From Thunnus maccoyii (taxonomy: Eukaryota > Chordata > Actinopteri > Scombriformes > Scombridae), in NCBI RefSeq assembly GCF_910596095.1, contig NC_056550.1, positions 8,361,001-8,425,000 on the forward strand: a stretch of DNA of 64,000 nucleotides, in the 5' to 3' direction. Of this stretch, positions 1 through 10,219 are shown in pieces (position 1 is the stretch's first letter; the number at the start of each line of letters is the position of its first letter). The notes under the pieces are model-generated. The model had not been told where the DNA came from. It made no database searches and saw nothing but the letters and a program-made list of their open reading frames with translations. Made by a program: the position numbers and the translations under genes.

Positions 1-229
1 ACACTGGTATATTCTGGAGATTTCCTGCAAAACCTTAAAGTGAAATTGCTTTGGTGAAGGGAGCATAGTGACTTATTTAGGACACAACCCAAAAGTTTAG
101 GACTTGGAGTGGACTTGAGATTTGACTTTGGATTTACCTGTCTCAATTTGGGACATGATAGCTAATATTTGTAATTCCACCTCCCCAAGATCTCCAAATG
201 AGGTAAAGATTAGATTCTATTTTCAATAT

Positions 230-1942
230 TCAGACATTTTGAGGTACTTGTACTTTACTTGAGTATTTGATGCTACTTTATACTTCCACTCCACTACATT
301 TCAGAGAAAAATATACTTTCTACTCCACTACATTTATTTGTCAGCTTTAGTTACCTTTCAGATGAAGATTTGACACAATGGATAATATAACAAGCTTTAA
401 AATACAACACATTGTTAAAGATGAAACCAGTGGTTTCCAACCTTTTTGGCTTTTTGCATCTTACAAAAAGCAGTGTGTAGTCAGGGTCACATTTCAGATG
501 TCTGTGAGTTGTTAACAGCTCCACCAAATGGTGATTAGTTCCCTCTAAGAAAAAGTCCAAAAACTGAAAACAGATTTGTGTATCAGAGCTTTGTTTTTTT
601 TTTCCTCTCCCATTAAATATCTCACGACCCCTCAAATTTATCACACAGCATCATCAGTCTTTACCTCTTCTGAGATGAGGCCCTCTCCAGGGTTCCCTGC
701 CTCATCCGAGGGGGGACTCATTCCGTTGGTCCCTGTCCCGGCCGGGGTGGGACTTGGATGAGAGGTAGAGGGAAGTAGTCACTGAGGGATCAGTCTGTGG
801 GGTGCAAGGAGAGGTCAAGGGTAGACTGGCATGTGAGGGAGTCGCGAGAGTGCAGATCCTGGTCCTGGCCTGGGACTGGACCTCGCCCCAAGGTCTTTCA
901 TAGTGGTCTTAACAGATGCTTGGTAGCCCACAAGGAAGAGCGGAGAGGAGAGCCAGTGAAAACAGGAGGACCTTTTTAGTTAACTAAGATGCAAACAACA
1001 ACTAGACATGCAAAATCTAACTGAAATGATATGGTGTGCCTACGGTCATCAGAAGATAGACTAAGAGAGGCAGATGCATGACCTCACAGACAGTACGCCA
1101 ATATCCTGTTTTCCCTGTCTGGAGTGGGGTTTCTGCAGGAATAACATCTCTTTATTCACAGTGCTGCTCACACACTCTTTGCACACACAGGCTCCTTCCT
1201 CTCTCACCTTAAACTTCAGTATTAATAATCTAATGATGTCATATATATTAATATATCAGCCAGAGGGACCAAACCACTACTTTTACTTTAATGCTTTACA
1301 TTTTGCTGCTAATACTTATGTAGTTTTACTTAAGCAAGATTTTATATGCAGGACTTTTACTTTTAATTAAGTATTTTTATATTGCTGTATTGGTACTTTT
1401 ACTTAAAGGCTGCGTCTACTCTTCTTGTTCCTTCAGTTGGATGTTTGAGCTTCACTGTGCAGAATGATGCATATACAGAGTTTGACACTAGAAGGCTATT
1501 TTCACATTCATCTGCTGAAAGTGGAAAGTTTCTCTGAGCTCATTGAAAATCCAATTTTAAGGGGTATGCCTTCGAGCATGATTTGTGACATCACAAATAG
1601 TTTGGAGCCAATCCTGGTCCATTATTCAATATACACAAGTGTGATGTGGAAACTTGAAGCCTCCAATGCACAAACACTGAGAATGAACTTTACAGTGAAG
1701 TAGGAGACATCTTGTGTCCAGCAGGAAAACTTTTGAAATGAAATATATGTGCATATTCATAGATTTTTAGTGAGAGAGAAGGATTTTCAAGGATTTTAAA
1801 ATGGTAATTATACATGTTTCATGGAAAAACCATATCGTACACACACTATTGTTCCAAGCAGAGTATTTTTTACATGTCTTAATACATGTCTGGAGGGGAT
1901 TTTTAAGTAAAGGATCTGAATTCTTCTTCCACCACTGCTGGT
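230..1942 (+). mobile_element. Teleost non-autonomous DNA transposon with CAGTGGTGG-type ends, split by a later insertion
   Basis: Scattered phrases such as GAGGTACTTGTACTTTACTTG (from about 241), ACTCCACTACATTT (290-301) and GCAGGACTTTTACTTTTAA (1346-1366) match the full element at 46039-46608. The right end, TTCTTCCACCACTG, lies near 1926-1939. The element is interrupted by a second transposon at 1407-1902. A GC-rich stretch at about 600-980 has no counterpart in the other copy and may be a further insertion. I believe this is a very common fish repeat of hAT-like type, but I could not check the family name. No intact ORF of its own is present. Confidence 0.7.
1403..1906 (+). mobile_element. 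TTAA-flanked MITE, copy 1 (nested)
   Basis: About 500 bp, shared with copies at 16317-16834, 31700-32236 and 46811-47347. TTAA occurs on both sides (1403-1406 and 1903-1906). Removing one TTAA and the insert restores the host element sequence ACTTTTACTTAAGTAAAGG seen in the copy at 46039-46608, so TTAA is the target-site duplication. Core phrases include TTCACTGTGCAGAATGATG and TGTGATGTGGAAACTTGAAG. It contains a 79-codon ORF, but other copies break the same frame, so it is not treated as a gene. TTAA targeting fits piggyBac-like or Kolobok-like mobilisation; the family is not assigned. Confidence 0.8.
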
Positions 1943-2186
1943 TGTGCAGTGCAGTATAAAGCTTGACTGATGTTGCACCTCGGTTGCCGATGGATTATTA
2001 TCCAGCTCTGGTGTGTCAGAAATATAAGAAAGTCCTATGGAATAAAAAAACCCCAGCAAATTAATGATTACAAGTCCATTTTGTAAATTTCTCCAAGAAG
2101 AGACAATGATAACCTACAATAAGCCTATTTCCCACATACTGCACGTAGAAGGTCTGTAGGAGCCCGTGAACACACCGTCGCAGTCT

Positions 2187-2350
2187 GATTGAACTACAAA
2201 TTCCTTGTCTCCTACCGCAGATTAAACTGTAAATCTCTTCTCCTACCTCTGAATGAACTAGAAATCCCGTGTCTCGTACCTCTGGTAGAACTACAAATCC
2301 TCTGCCTCCTATCTGTGATTGAACTACAAGTCCCTTGTCTCCTATCTCTC
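2187..2350 (+). repeat. 33-bp tandem repeat, five units, upstream of rangap1
   Basis: Five degenerate units follow the pattern gattgaactacaaatccc then ttgtctcctacctct, starting near 2187, 2220, 2251, 2284 and 2317. The second unit is about 2 bp short. The array lies about 180 bp before the probable first exon of rangap1. The ACTACAA...TCCC core resembles one half of the ZNF143/Staf promoter motif; that similarity is an inference by eye. Confidence 0.7.
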
Positions 2351-2399
2351 CGGTCGTCAGGCTGGGTAGTGTGTGCTTTTGAACGTCAGGGCGAGCGGG

Positions 2400-2529
2400 A
2401 GTGTGTCACTCGACTGGATTCAACAAGCACAGAAGTGTTGTGGTAATGGTGATTTTAATTCCTGTTGGGAGCAGACTAAGTCATGGATCCGCTTATAGAC
2501 ACTGTAGTAACGAACTTTACCGAGGACCG
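2400..2529 (+). promoter_or_regulatory. rangap1: Probable rangap1 promoter and non-coding first exon
   Basis: The coding exon of rangap1 starts with a splice acceptor at 3456 only 8 nt before the ATG, so a 5' non-coding exon must lie upstream. A good donor, CCG|GTGAGG, follows 2529 in a locally CG-richer stretch. The transcription start cannot be fixed from sequence. Between 2530 and 3456 is the presumed first intron, with a hairpin at 2952-2993. Confidence 0.4.
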
Positions 2530-3464
2530 GTGAGGTCAGGCTGAGTGCAGCGCCGGTAACGTTAGTCAGCGGTTTTCAGATGGCCGTGGAGAGGCCGAGC
2601 CATGCTCTCTGCTAGCTAGTTTAATAACGTATATTTCCCAGCTTGTAAACTCATAACCACCAGACTAGGTTTGTTAAGTGTCTAGTAAACGTAACGGTAC
2701 ATGATATGCTACTGACCCGACAGTCGTCTTCACTAGTCAGATATCAAACTGTTTGTGTTAGCATAACGTTAGCAGCATTCAGCTAACTCAAGCCCACGGG
2801 GCTGCAGAGAAAATCTACCCCAAAACAACTTTCTATCGTGATGATTGTAGACCGTGAAGTCGGTGTGTACGAATAAAAACGCCTGCCTTGCCGTACTTTT
2901 TTGAGACTTAGTTAATTGAACAACGAATTAAAGCTTCTGACTTCAACCAAATGAAGCTGTGGTGAATATGTGCTCATATTCACCATAGCTTCAGCTACAT
3001 GAGCACAATATGTGCTCATACTCCCCACATAACACTATTAGTGTTTACAGAGGATTCATGATTTGTCTCTAACCTAGATGAAATCTCTACAGTCTGTACT
3101 GTTCAGCGTACAAAGAGACATGTTTGAATCAGTAAATTGAATTTTAGCTGTATTGTAATGTCGTACAGTAGATCTGAATACAATTTTTGGGTGGATTTTC
3201 CCTCAGCGAAACAGCACTGTCAGCTGTTTTGTGTAGTAGAAAGGTGGACCAAGCTTTTCAGAAAAAAACGTGGTGGTTCAAACCTGAACTGTTCGTACAT
3301 AACTGCATGTTTTAGAGTTTAAATGCCTTCTATAAGGAGGCAGTGTGTGGTTCTTATTTGGTAATAAGTACTAGTTCTTGTCACAGGACAGAATTGGTAG
3401 CAAGCACCATCATTATTATGAAGCAGAATAAAAAGTTAATTGTGTTTGTCCCCCAGGTGTTCCC

Positions 3465-6400
3465 ATGGCGACAGACATTGTTGCACAGTTGGCTGACTCT
3501 CTGGCCAAGACTGGAGTAGAGGATGGAGAGCTTAGCTACAAAGGCCAGGGAAGAAAGCTGGATGATGCCCAATCAGGTGAGTGTCAGCTGTCACTGTGCA
3601 CCAACAAACCTCATGTCCAGTGAGGCTTGATTTGGTAAAACGCACTTCAGTCTTGGCTGTAATGTTTTTTTCATGCTTGCGTTCTAATTTGAATCACCAT
3701 CCCATTCTAATCTCCCCTGTCTCTTCCTCAACCTTTAACTTTTTCCCCTTTTCCCCCTCTTCAGTGGAGGAGATAGTGAAGGATATCCAGGACTTTGAGG
3801 GTTTACAGGCTCTGAGGTTGGAGGGAAACACTGTAGGTGTGGCAGCAGCACAGGCCATCGCCAAAGCCCTAGAGACAAAGAGCGAGTTCAAGGTTTGGAC
3901 TTTTTACTCTTCACTCTTTTTATCATTCCTGTTTGGATCTTAAAGTCAAATTCATCACTTTTATGATACTGTAGTGTCGACTTTGTTTTGATTTTTCAGC
4001 TCTAACATATTGTGCAGTAGGCTTAACATGATTATGGTCAGTAGTTAATTAGTTGTCTTTTATGGAACATATTGGAGATTTTTATTCTCTCTCTTTCAGC
4101 GCTGTTACTGGAGTGACATGTTCACAGGCCGCCTGCGCTCCGAGATCCCTCCTGCTCTGGTAATGCACCAGCTCCTCTACATTACTGTCCATGCAAAAAC
4201 AAGTTTAGGCTTCCAGTCAGAACTCGTTGAAATGCTGCACACATTTTTTGATGTTGTTGCTGTAACACAGCTGTAACTCGTAGTGCAGTCGAAGTTCGTG
4301 TTGTCTTTATTTTGAACTTCTTTGTTTGGATTTATTTTCAGTAAAATCTAATTTCAACATCTTTCGACACTTTCACAGAGAGGACACTTCTTTACTTATT
4401 CTTATTTCATTTTTCTCTTTCTGTCTTTGTGAAGAATTCACTGGGCGACGCGCTGATGCTCGCGGGCGCCAAGCTGACTGTTTTAGACCTCAGTGACAAC
4501 GCCTTTGGACCAGATGGGGTGAAAGGCATCGAGAGGTTGCTGAAGAGCAACGCTTGCTACACATTGCAGGAGCTGCGGCTCAACAACTGTGGCATGGGCA
4601 TCGGAGGTGGGAAAGTAAGTCGTGAGAACTTCTTTTTAAGATTGATGATGTTTAAATGAATGTCTTCAGAGTGTAACTCATCTGTTTATGAACTCCTCAG
4701 ATATTGGCTGCTGCATTGACCGATTGCCATAAAAAGTCTAGTGCAGACGGCGCCCCCCTCAGCCTGAAGGTGTTTGTTGCAGGGAGGAACCGACTGGAGA
4801 ACGATGGAGCTACTGCCCTCGCACAAGCCTTCCAGGTAGAAGACTGACTCCTCCCTGAGCTTTGAACACTCTACTTGTAGACTTGCAGAGTGCTCAGTAG
4901 AAACATGGCAGCAAAGTGTACTCTGATGATAAAGGCCACATTGTCACATTTTGCATTTTGGTTCCATCACAACAGTTGTTGAGCAAACAACTTTCAACCA
5001 CTGTGACAGATTTGACTACAGCTCGCCTTACTGGAGTATGTTGCATTGTTAATTTCAAACACTGATCTCAGAACAGTTTATATGAATGTAGTTATGTTGT
5101 CAGAGAGTCTTTTAACTACTTGACCTGATAATTTTACTGTTTTTCAAAGCTGTCAAAATCTGTTATTGCAAATAAACTGCTGCTGTCCTCTGTGTAGAGG
5201 TGCAGCGTGGCTGTGTAGGCAGAGTAATTTGTATCTTACAACTATTATTTGTGTTCCCAGTTGATGGGCAGCCTGGAGGAGGTTCATATGCCCCAGAATG
5301 GCATCAATCATCCCGGTGTGACAGCCCTGGCCACGGCAATGCAGCACAACCCAAACCTCCGCATCCTCAACCTCAACGACAACACCTTCACTGAGAAGGG
5401 GGCTACCGCCATGGCTCAGGTATGGTGACATCAGAGATCTGCATGGTGACTTTTGGCTTGTTGGTAGATTGCTGACAATGAAAAAGCTCATGGTTGAAAT
5501 TTTTTATTTATTTTTTTTTTTGGCCACTTGAGGGCAGAAGAACTCCACAACAAACTGAAAAACGTAGACTGTAATAACATTACCACCTTTTTATAATCCC
5601 ACAGACTCAGAGCAATATTGGTATTCATTTGGACTTGTGTTTCTGGCTGCCTGATAAACATGAGATCAATATTCACCCCCCTTAAGCTCTTGTCAAATAA
5701 TGATAACGAGTATTGGGGCTCTTTCACAGGCCCTGAAACACCTACGCAGCATCCAGGTGATAAACTTTGGGGACTGCCTGGTGCGGCCAGCTGGAGCCAC
5801 AGCTATTGCAAAAACTGTATCAGAGGGACTACCAATCCTGAAGGTGAGTGAGTAGAGGAGACAGATTTTAAGATATGTGTTGATGCCAGAATGTGATCCA
5901 TGTAATGAAACAATCTGAATGGAAATAAGTAGAAAGACACACACGCACACTCCTTTGGACTTCGATCATTTCTCTCTCTCTCTCTCTCTCGCTCGATCTC
6001 TCTCTCTCTCCTTATCCTTTCTCTCAGTTTTTGTTTGACTTTTTCTCCCTCCTGATCAAATATCCCGTTATGTTTAACAGGAGCTCAATCTGTCATTCGG
6101 TGAGATTACAGAGGAAGCTGCTCTGGCTGTGGCACAAGCGGTGAAGGACAAAGACCAGCTGGAGAAACTGGACCTAAATGGTACAAACTCACAATTAGCT
6201 GTCATCCTTTCTCAAAGTACAAGTCTGAGGAGATGCCTTTTTTAAAAAAATTGTTTTATTTGGTTCCCCTCACTACACTGCATAAATGTTCTCTTTGGTT
6301 TGCAGGTAACTGTCTGGGAGAAGATGGCTGCAAAGCTCTGAAAGACGCCCTGGAAGGCATCAACAAGGCCGAGCTTCTAGGATCACTCAGGTAATCACGT

Positions 6401-8432
6401 TGAACTTTAGCTCTTGCTGGGTCTTAAAGACAGTCTGTCTGTCTTTTCATCGTGTTCAGAGTTGTGTGCACCTGGAACCTATCCCAGCATGCATTTGGTG
6501 AGAAGCAGGACAGCCTGCTAGTCTATGATGAGTCACCAGTTCACCTGATCTGTGTGTGTGTGCGTGTGTGTGTGTTTATGTATTTGTGTGTGTGTTTGGA
6601 CTGTGAGAGAACAATTGACCTTACTGATGCAAATTCAGTCCAGGTTTATATAGTTATTACACAAATACGCAGTGAACATTCTCATCCCAGGAAAAAGACA
6701 AAACTTCACTAACGAGCTGTATTTTGATTCGCCTCAGTGACGATGAAGGTGAACCAGAAGACGATGACGAGGACGACGATGAGGAAGAGGATGACGATGA
6801 TGAGGAGGTGGATGAGGAGGAGGTAGAGGAGGAAGAGGAAGAAGAGGAGGAAGAGGAAAGCAGCAACAAGGTCAGATAAACATGTGATAAAAACCAGACC
6901 ACTCATAACTCTGCCTAATGGGCAAAAAAAAAAGTGTATCATTAGTTACCTGCACGCACATGAGTTAAGTTTAAGCAAGTTTGATGCTGCAGCTGCATGA
7001 CATCCGTCTTTAAAACGCCTCATGTGACCAAAGGTTGGCTTTTGTCAACTTCTAAAAGAGCAAAAAATATATAAAATTAGCATCCTAACATCTCTCCTCT
7101 CCCCTTCCCTTTGCAGTTGTCCACTCCTGTATCAGCACCCCGGCCGCCGGATGTCTCCTCCTTCCTCAGCTTTCCATCTCCAGACAAACTGCTCAAACTG
7201 GGGGCCAAGAGAGCGTTGCTGATCGAGCAGCAGGTAACCACAGGGATGACTCCACGAAAACAACTTTAGTTTTCACCCTCAGACCTACATCGATCTGTTT
7301 ATGAGATCTACTAAAGGCAAAAAGAAATGCCTTCGTATATAGTAAAGGATTTTAGAATTTATACTTGATGTAAATAAAACACATTATCGTCATTAAATCA
7401 GTAAATAAATCTTTCTTCCTTCCTTTCTCTGTGACTAGGTGGATGTGACAGATGCTGCAAAAACAGCTGAAGCCTTCCTCAAGATTGCATCAGTGTACAA
7501 GGAGGAGAATAATGATGTTAAGAATGCAGTGTTGGACAGTATCGGTGAGACACTTTGAATAGTACAATAGTACATGCTTTCTATTCATTATTTTATTTTT
7601 TGTTCACAGTGTTAGAATATAACTTTGTTGATTTTTCCCTCACAGATGCTCTTCTGAAGAAAGCTTTTTCCACTCCTTCTTTCCAAGGCTACAGCTTTGT
7701 ATCATCTTTGTTAGTGCTGCTCGGACTTCTTAAGGTAATCTGCACATGTTCATCAAAGTTAGACTAAGATACAGTAATACGTCTTCCTTCGATGTCACTG
7801 TCTGATGCCTTTTTGTTACCTTTCTTTTCTCTGCATTTCTCACATGGGTCTTTTCCCTACATTTTGCATTTTCTTTCCTCTGGTCCTGTCTCCTGCGTCT
7901 CAGAGTGAGGACAAGGTGAAGCCTGTGCTCGTGGTTCCCGGCCACCTCCAGGCCTTGGAGCACGTCGTACGACAGGACTACTTCCCCAAAGAGAGCGTGG
8001 CTGTGCTGGAGGCCTTCATGTCCCGGTAAGGACGTGACAGAATGAGCCAATCAGCAGGCAGCCTCCAGGTACAAAACATCGTACCATACAATCAGGAATA
8101 AAGCACATACACTAATGTTTTTGCACTTGGTGCGTGTAATAACGGTGGTATACACACTCTGGTGGTTGCTTACTTTGGTGTTGGAATGGGTAAACAGACA
8201 GTACTGGTTAGTGAGATCAATTCATTGCCTGTTTGGTTTTTAAAGGATTTTGTTGACAGTAAGAAAAATGGACGAATAATACAATGTATTTTAAAAATCT
8301 GAAGTTGTGTGTCTATATGTATCTATATTGACGTTGTCTATCATTCACAGAAACAACAAGGCCCTGGACTCATGTTATAATGCCAGAAACAACCTCCAGT
8401 CAACACTGCAGAGAGTCAGGTCTGAGAGCTGA
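3465..8432 (+). CDS. rangap1: Ran GTPase-activating protein 1
   Basis: Activates GTP hydrolysis by Ran on the cytoplasmic side of the nuclear pore, which sustains Ran-driven transport; also acts at kinetochores. Coding exons: 3465-3576, 3765-3892, 4100-4159, 4435-4614, 4701-4835, 5261-5419, 5730-5843, 6081-6180, 6306-6390, 6738-6870, 7117-7233, 7439-7544, 7646-7734, 7904-8025, 8351-8432; total 1722 nt, 573 aa (human 587). The protein begins [17 protein letters not shown]. RanGAP-type leucine-rich repeats fill about residues 40-350 (e.g. [37 protein letters not shown]-like and [12 protein letters not shown] units). A pure Asp/Glu tract occupies about 358-400, all in the exon at 6738-6870. The C-terminal SUMO/Ubc9-binding domain follows. 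The SUMO motif LKSE is intact; its lysine (residue 506; human K524) is the last codon of the exon ending at 7734. The acceptor before 4435 (TTTGTGAAG) is weak but is supported by the frame and the homologous protein. Confidence 0.95.
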
Positions 8433-9150
8433 GGACTGTGGATACACACACACACATACATACAGACTGAATCTTGACTGATGGACCTTTTGGAAAACAG
8501 CACACATGGGCCCTCATTTGAAGCAAATGGAGCAGAGCAGCACTTGAAAAGAACAGAACACACAGTCAGGTGCACCTCGCTGCATCACCGCTGACTTCTT
8601 CACAAGTTCAGCGACACACCTTATTCTGGACTCTGGATGGATTTGAATGCTTTGTTTTGAAGTAGATTATGCTCTTATGGTGTGGACTAACTGAGTAGCT
8701 TCATGTACACTCGTATAACTACAGGACAGCACTGACGACTTTGTTCCTCACCTTCGTCGTAAGGAACGCCTTCATTCCCCACATAATCTAAAATGTGTGT
8801 GTTGTCTGTGACTGAAGCACAGATTACACTCTGATGCACATTAGATCAAATCATGTCAGTGTTTCCTCTGATCAGGACTGATTTGGGCTCGATGCATCAG
8901 CTATTGTACATTTTCTATTTCATATTTACCTTTTACTATTCAGCTGTTTTATATTAAATGTTTATTAAATTCATGAATATGGTCAAATATGTTATTAAAA
9001 TATCTATTGACTGGTAAATATTATGAAATTAGGACTGTAAAGTACAGTAGAACAGTTAAAAGGGATGAAATGTATTTTCTGCTGTTAACGAGACACAAAC
9101 CGCAGGTTTTTTGGGTTTGCGTTGCAAAAATAAAGATAATTTGAGTGTTG
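8433..9150 (+). other. rangap1: rangap1 3' untranslated region with polyadenylation signal
   Basis: AT-rich sequence with no ORF of note follows the stop codon. AATAAA at 9129-9134, followed by a GT-rich patch (TTTGAGTGTTGG), is the likeliest polyadenylation signal. From there to about 9640 I see only AT-rich intergenic sequence, with the chadl promoter starting after it. Confidence 0.55.
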
Positions 9151-9620
9151 GATGTCTTCTGCAATCTTTGCATATTATACATGTTCATTTTTATTTACTT
9201 CTGTAATGTGCAATTTCCGGTGGAGATGGTGCATTTGAATCAGCAGAGTGGGTTTATGGATGAATTAAACTCTGATACTGAGGTCAAATAAGTAAAAAGC
9301 CCTGATGCCACTGATAAATCCTTTATTCAACATTGCATTTTTTTATGGTATCAATGTTACAAACCAAGAATAGTCAGTTAATCATATCTACAAATGCAAT
9401 CATTGTGGCCAACAACTACAGTTCTTGCTTCCGGTGTTTCAGCCTCTAACTGGACAGAAAATGTAATGCCAAGGTGTTAATTTGCAGTGAGGGGGCGCAG
9501 GGATCAGGGGTCACTGCAAAAGAATTTACCAAAGCCTTGTTTGTTAGCCTGCTGGACCCCAGACTCAAGTGCTGGACACACTCCGAGTGAAAGATAACTG
9601 AAGCAAACCAGCGGATTCAC

Positions 9621-9688
9621 TTATAAACCTTTTTTTTTTTTTTTAATTTATGTCACCAGGCAAACATTGACAGTGATTCTTTGTGAAG
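9621..9688 (+). promoter_or_regulatory. chadl: Candidate chadl promoter and non-coding first exon
   Basis: TTATAAA at 9621-9627 could be a TATA-like element. A strong donor, GTGAAG|GTAAGC, follows 9688. The first coding exon has a splice acceptor (GGCACAG) exactly at its ATG at 10220, so a 5' non-coding exon ending at 9688 fits. An AT-rich intron with no recognisable content separates them. Inference only. Confidence 0.35.
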
Positions 9689-10219
9689 GTAAGCCAAGTT
9701 TTTTTTCTTCAGTGAGTTTGGTTTTAAAGTCTGTCCTCCAGTTCAGACTTCTGTTGTGGTTGTAGTGCAGATTTGAAATATTAAGAAGTAAATGCAGTAT
9801 TTGAAGAACCAACAGTACTATGTTTTTAATTATTTTTCCTTTTTTTTCTTTTAGAAATAAACATCAAAGAAGCAATGTTTAAATTAAAAAACTAAATTAT
9901 TTTTTTTTAAAATAAACTAAAAATTAGTTTGTGGCAAATTAGAAATAATGAAATAGTATTATTATTGATTATTTTTTAAATCAGGTGCATCATCGGAAAG
10001 ATACAATTCCATTCAGCAGCTTAATATGTTAATTGTAATGAATTATTTGTATTTATAGGTAGTAAATAATCACATGTAATTTGAACATCATAGCATCCAT
10101 CATAAAAAATTGTTTTAAGGCTGTTTAGTTCTTTAAGCAGCCAACTTCAGTGGAAATGTTTCGACAGCATGTTTGATTTTTTTGATGTCATGTTTCTAAC
10201 CCATGTTTTACTGGCACAG

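Noticed and set aside
1464-1703. 79-codon ORF, similar to one at 31930-32169 on the minus strand
   Set aside because: Both lie in copies of the same MITE. The frame is broken in the copies at 16.4 kb and 47.2 kb, so the similarity reflects common repeat ancestry, not a selected protein.
6657-6942. Minus-strand Ser-rich and Leu/Ile-rich ORFs
   Set aside because: They are antisense readings of the GAN-repeat acidic exon of rangap1.
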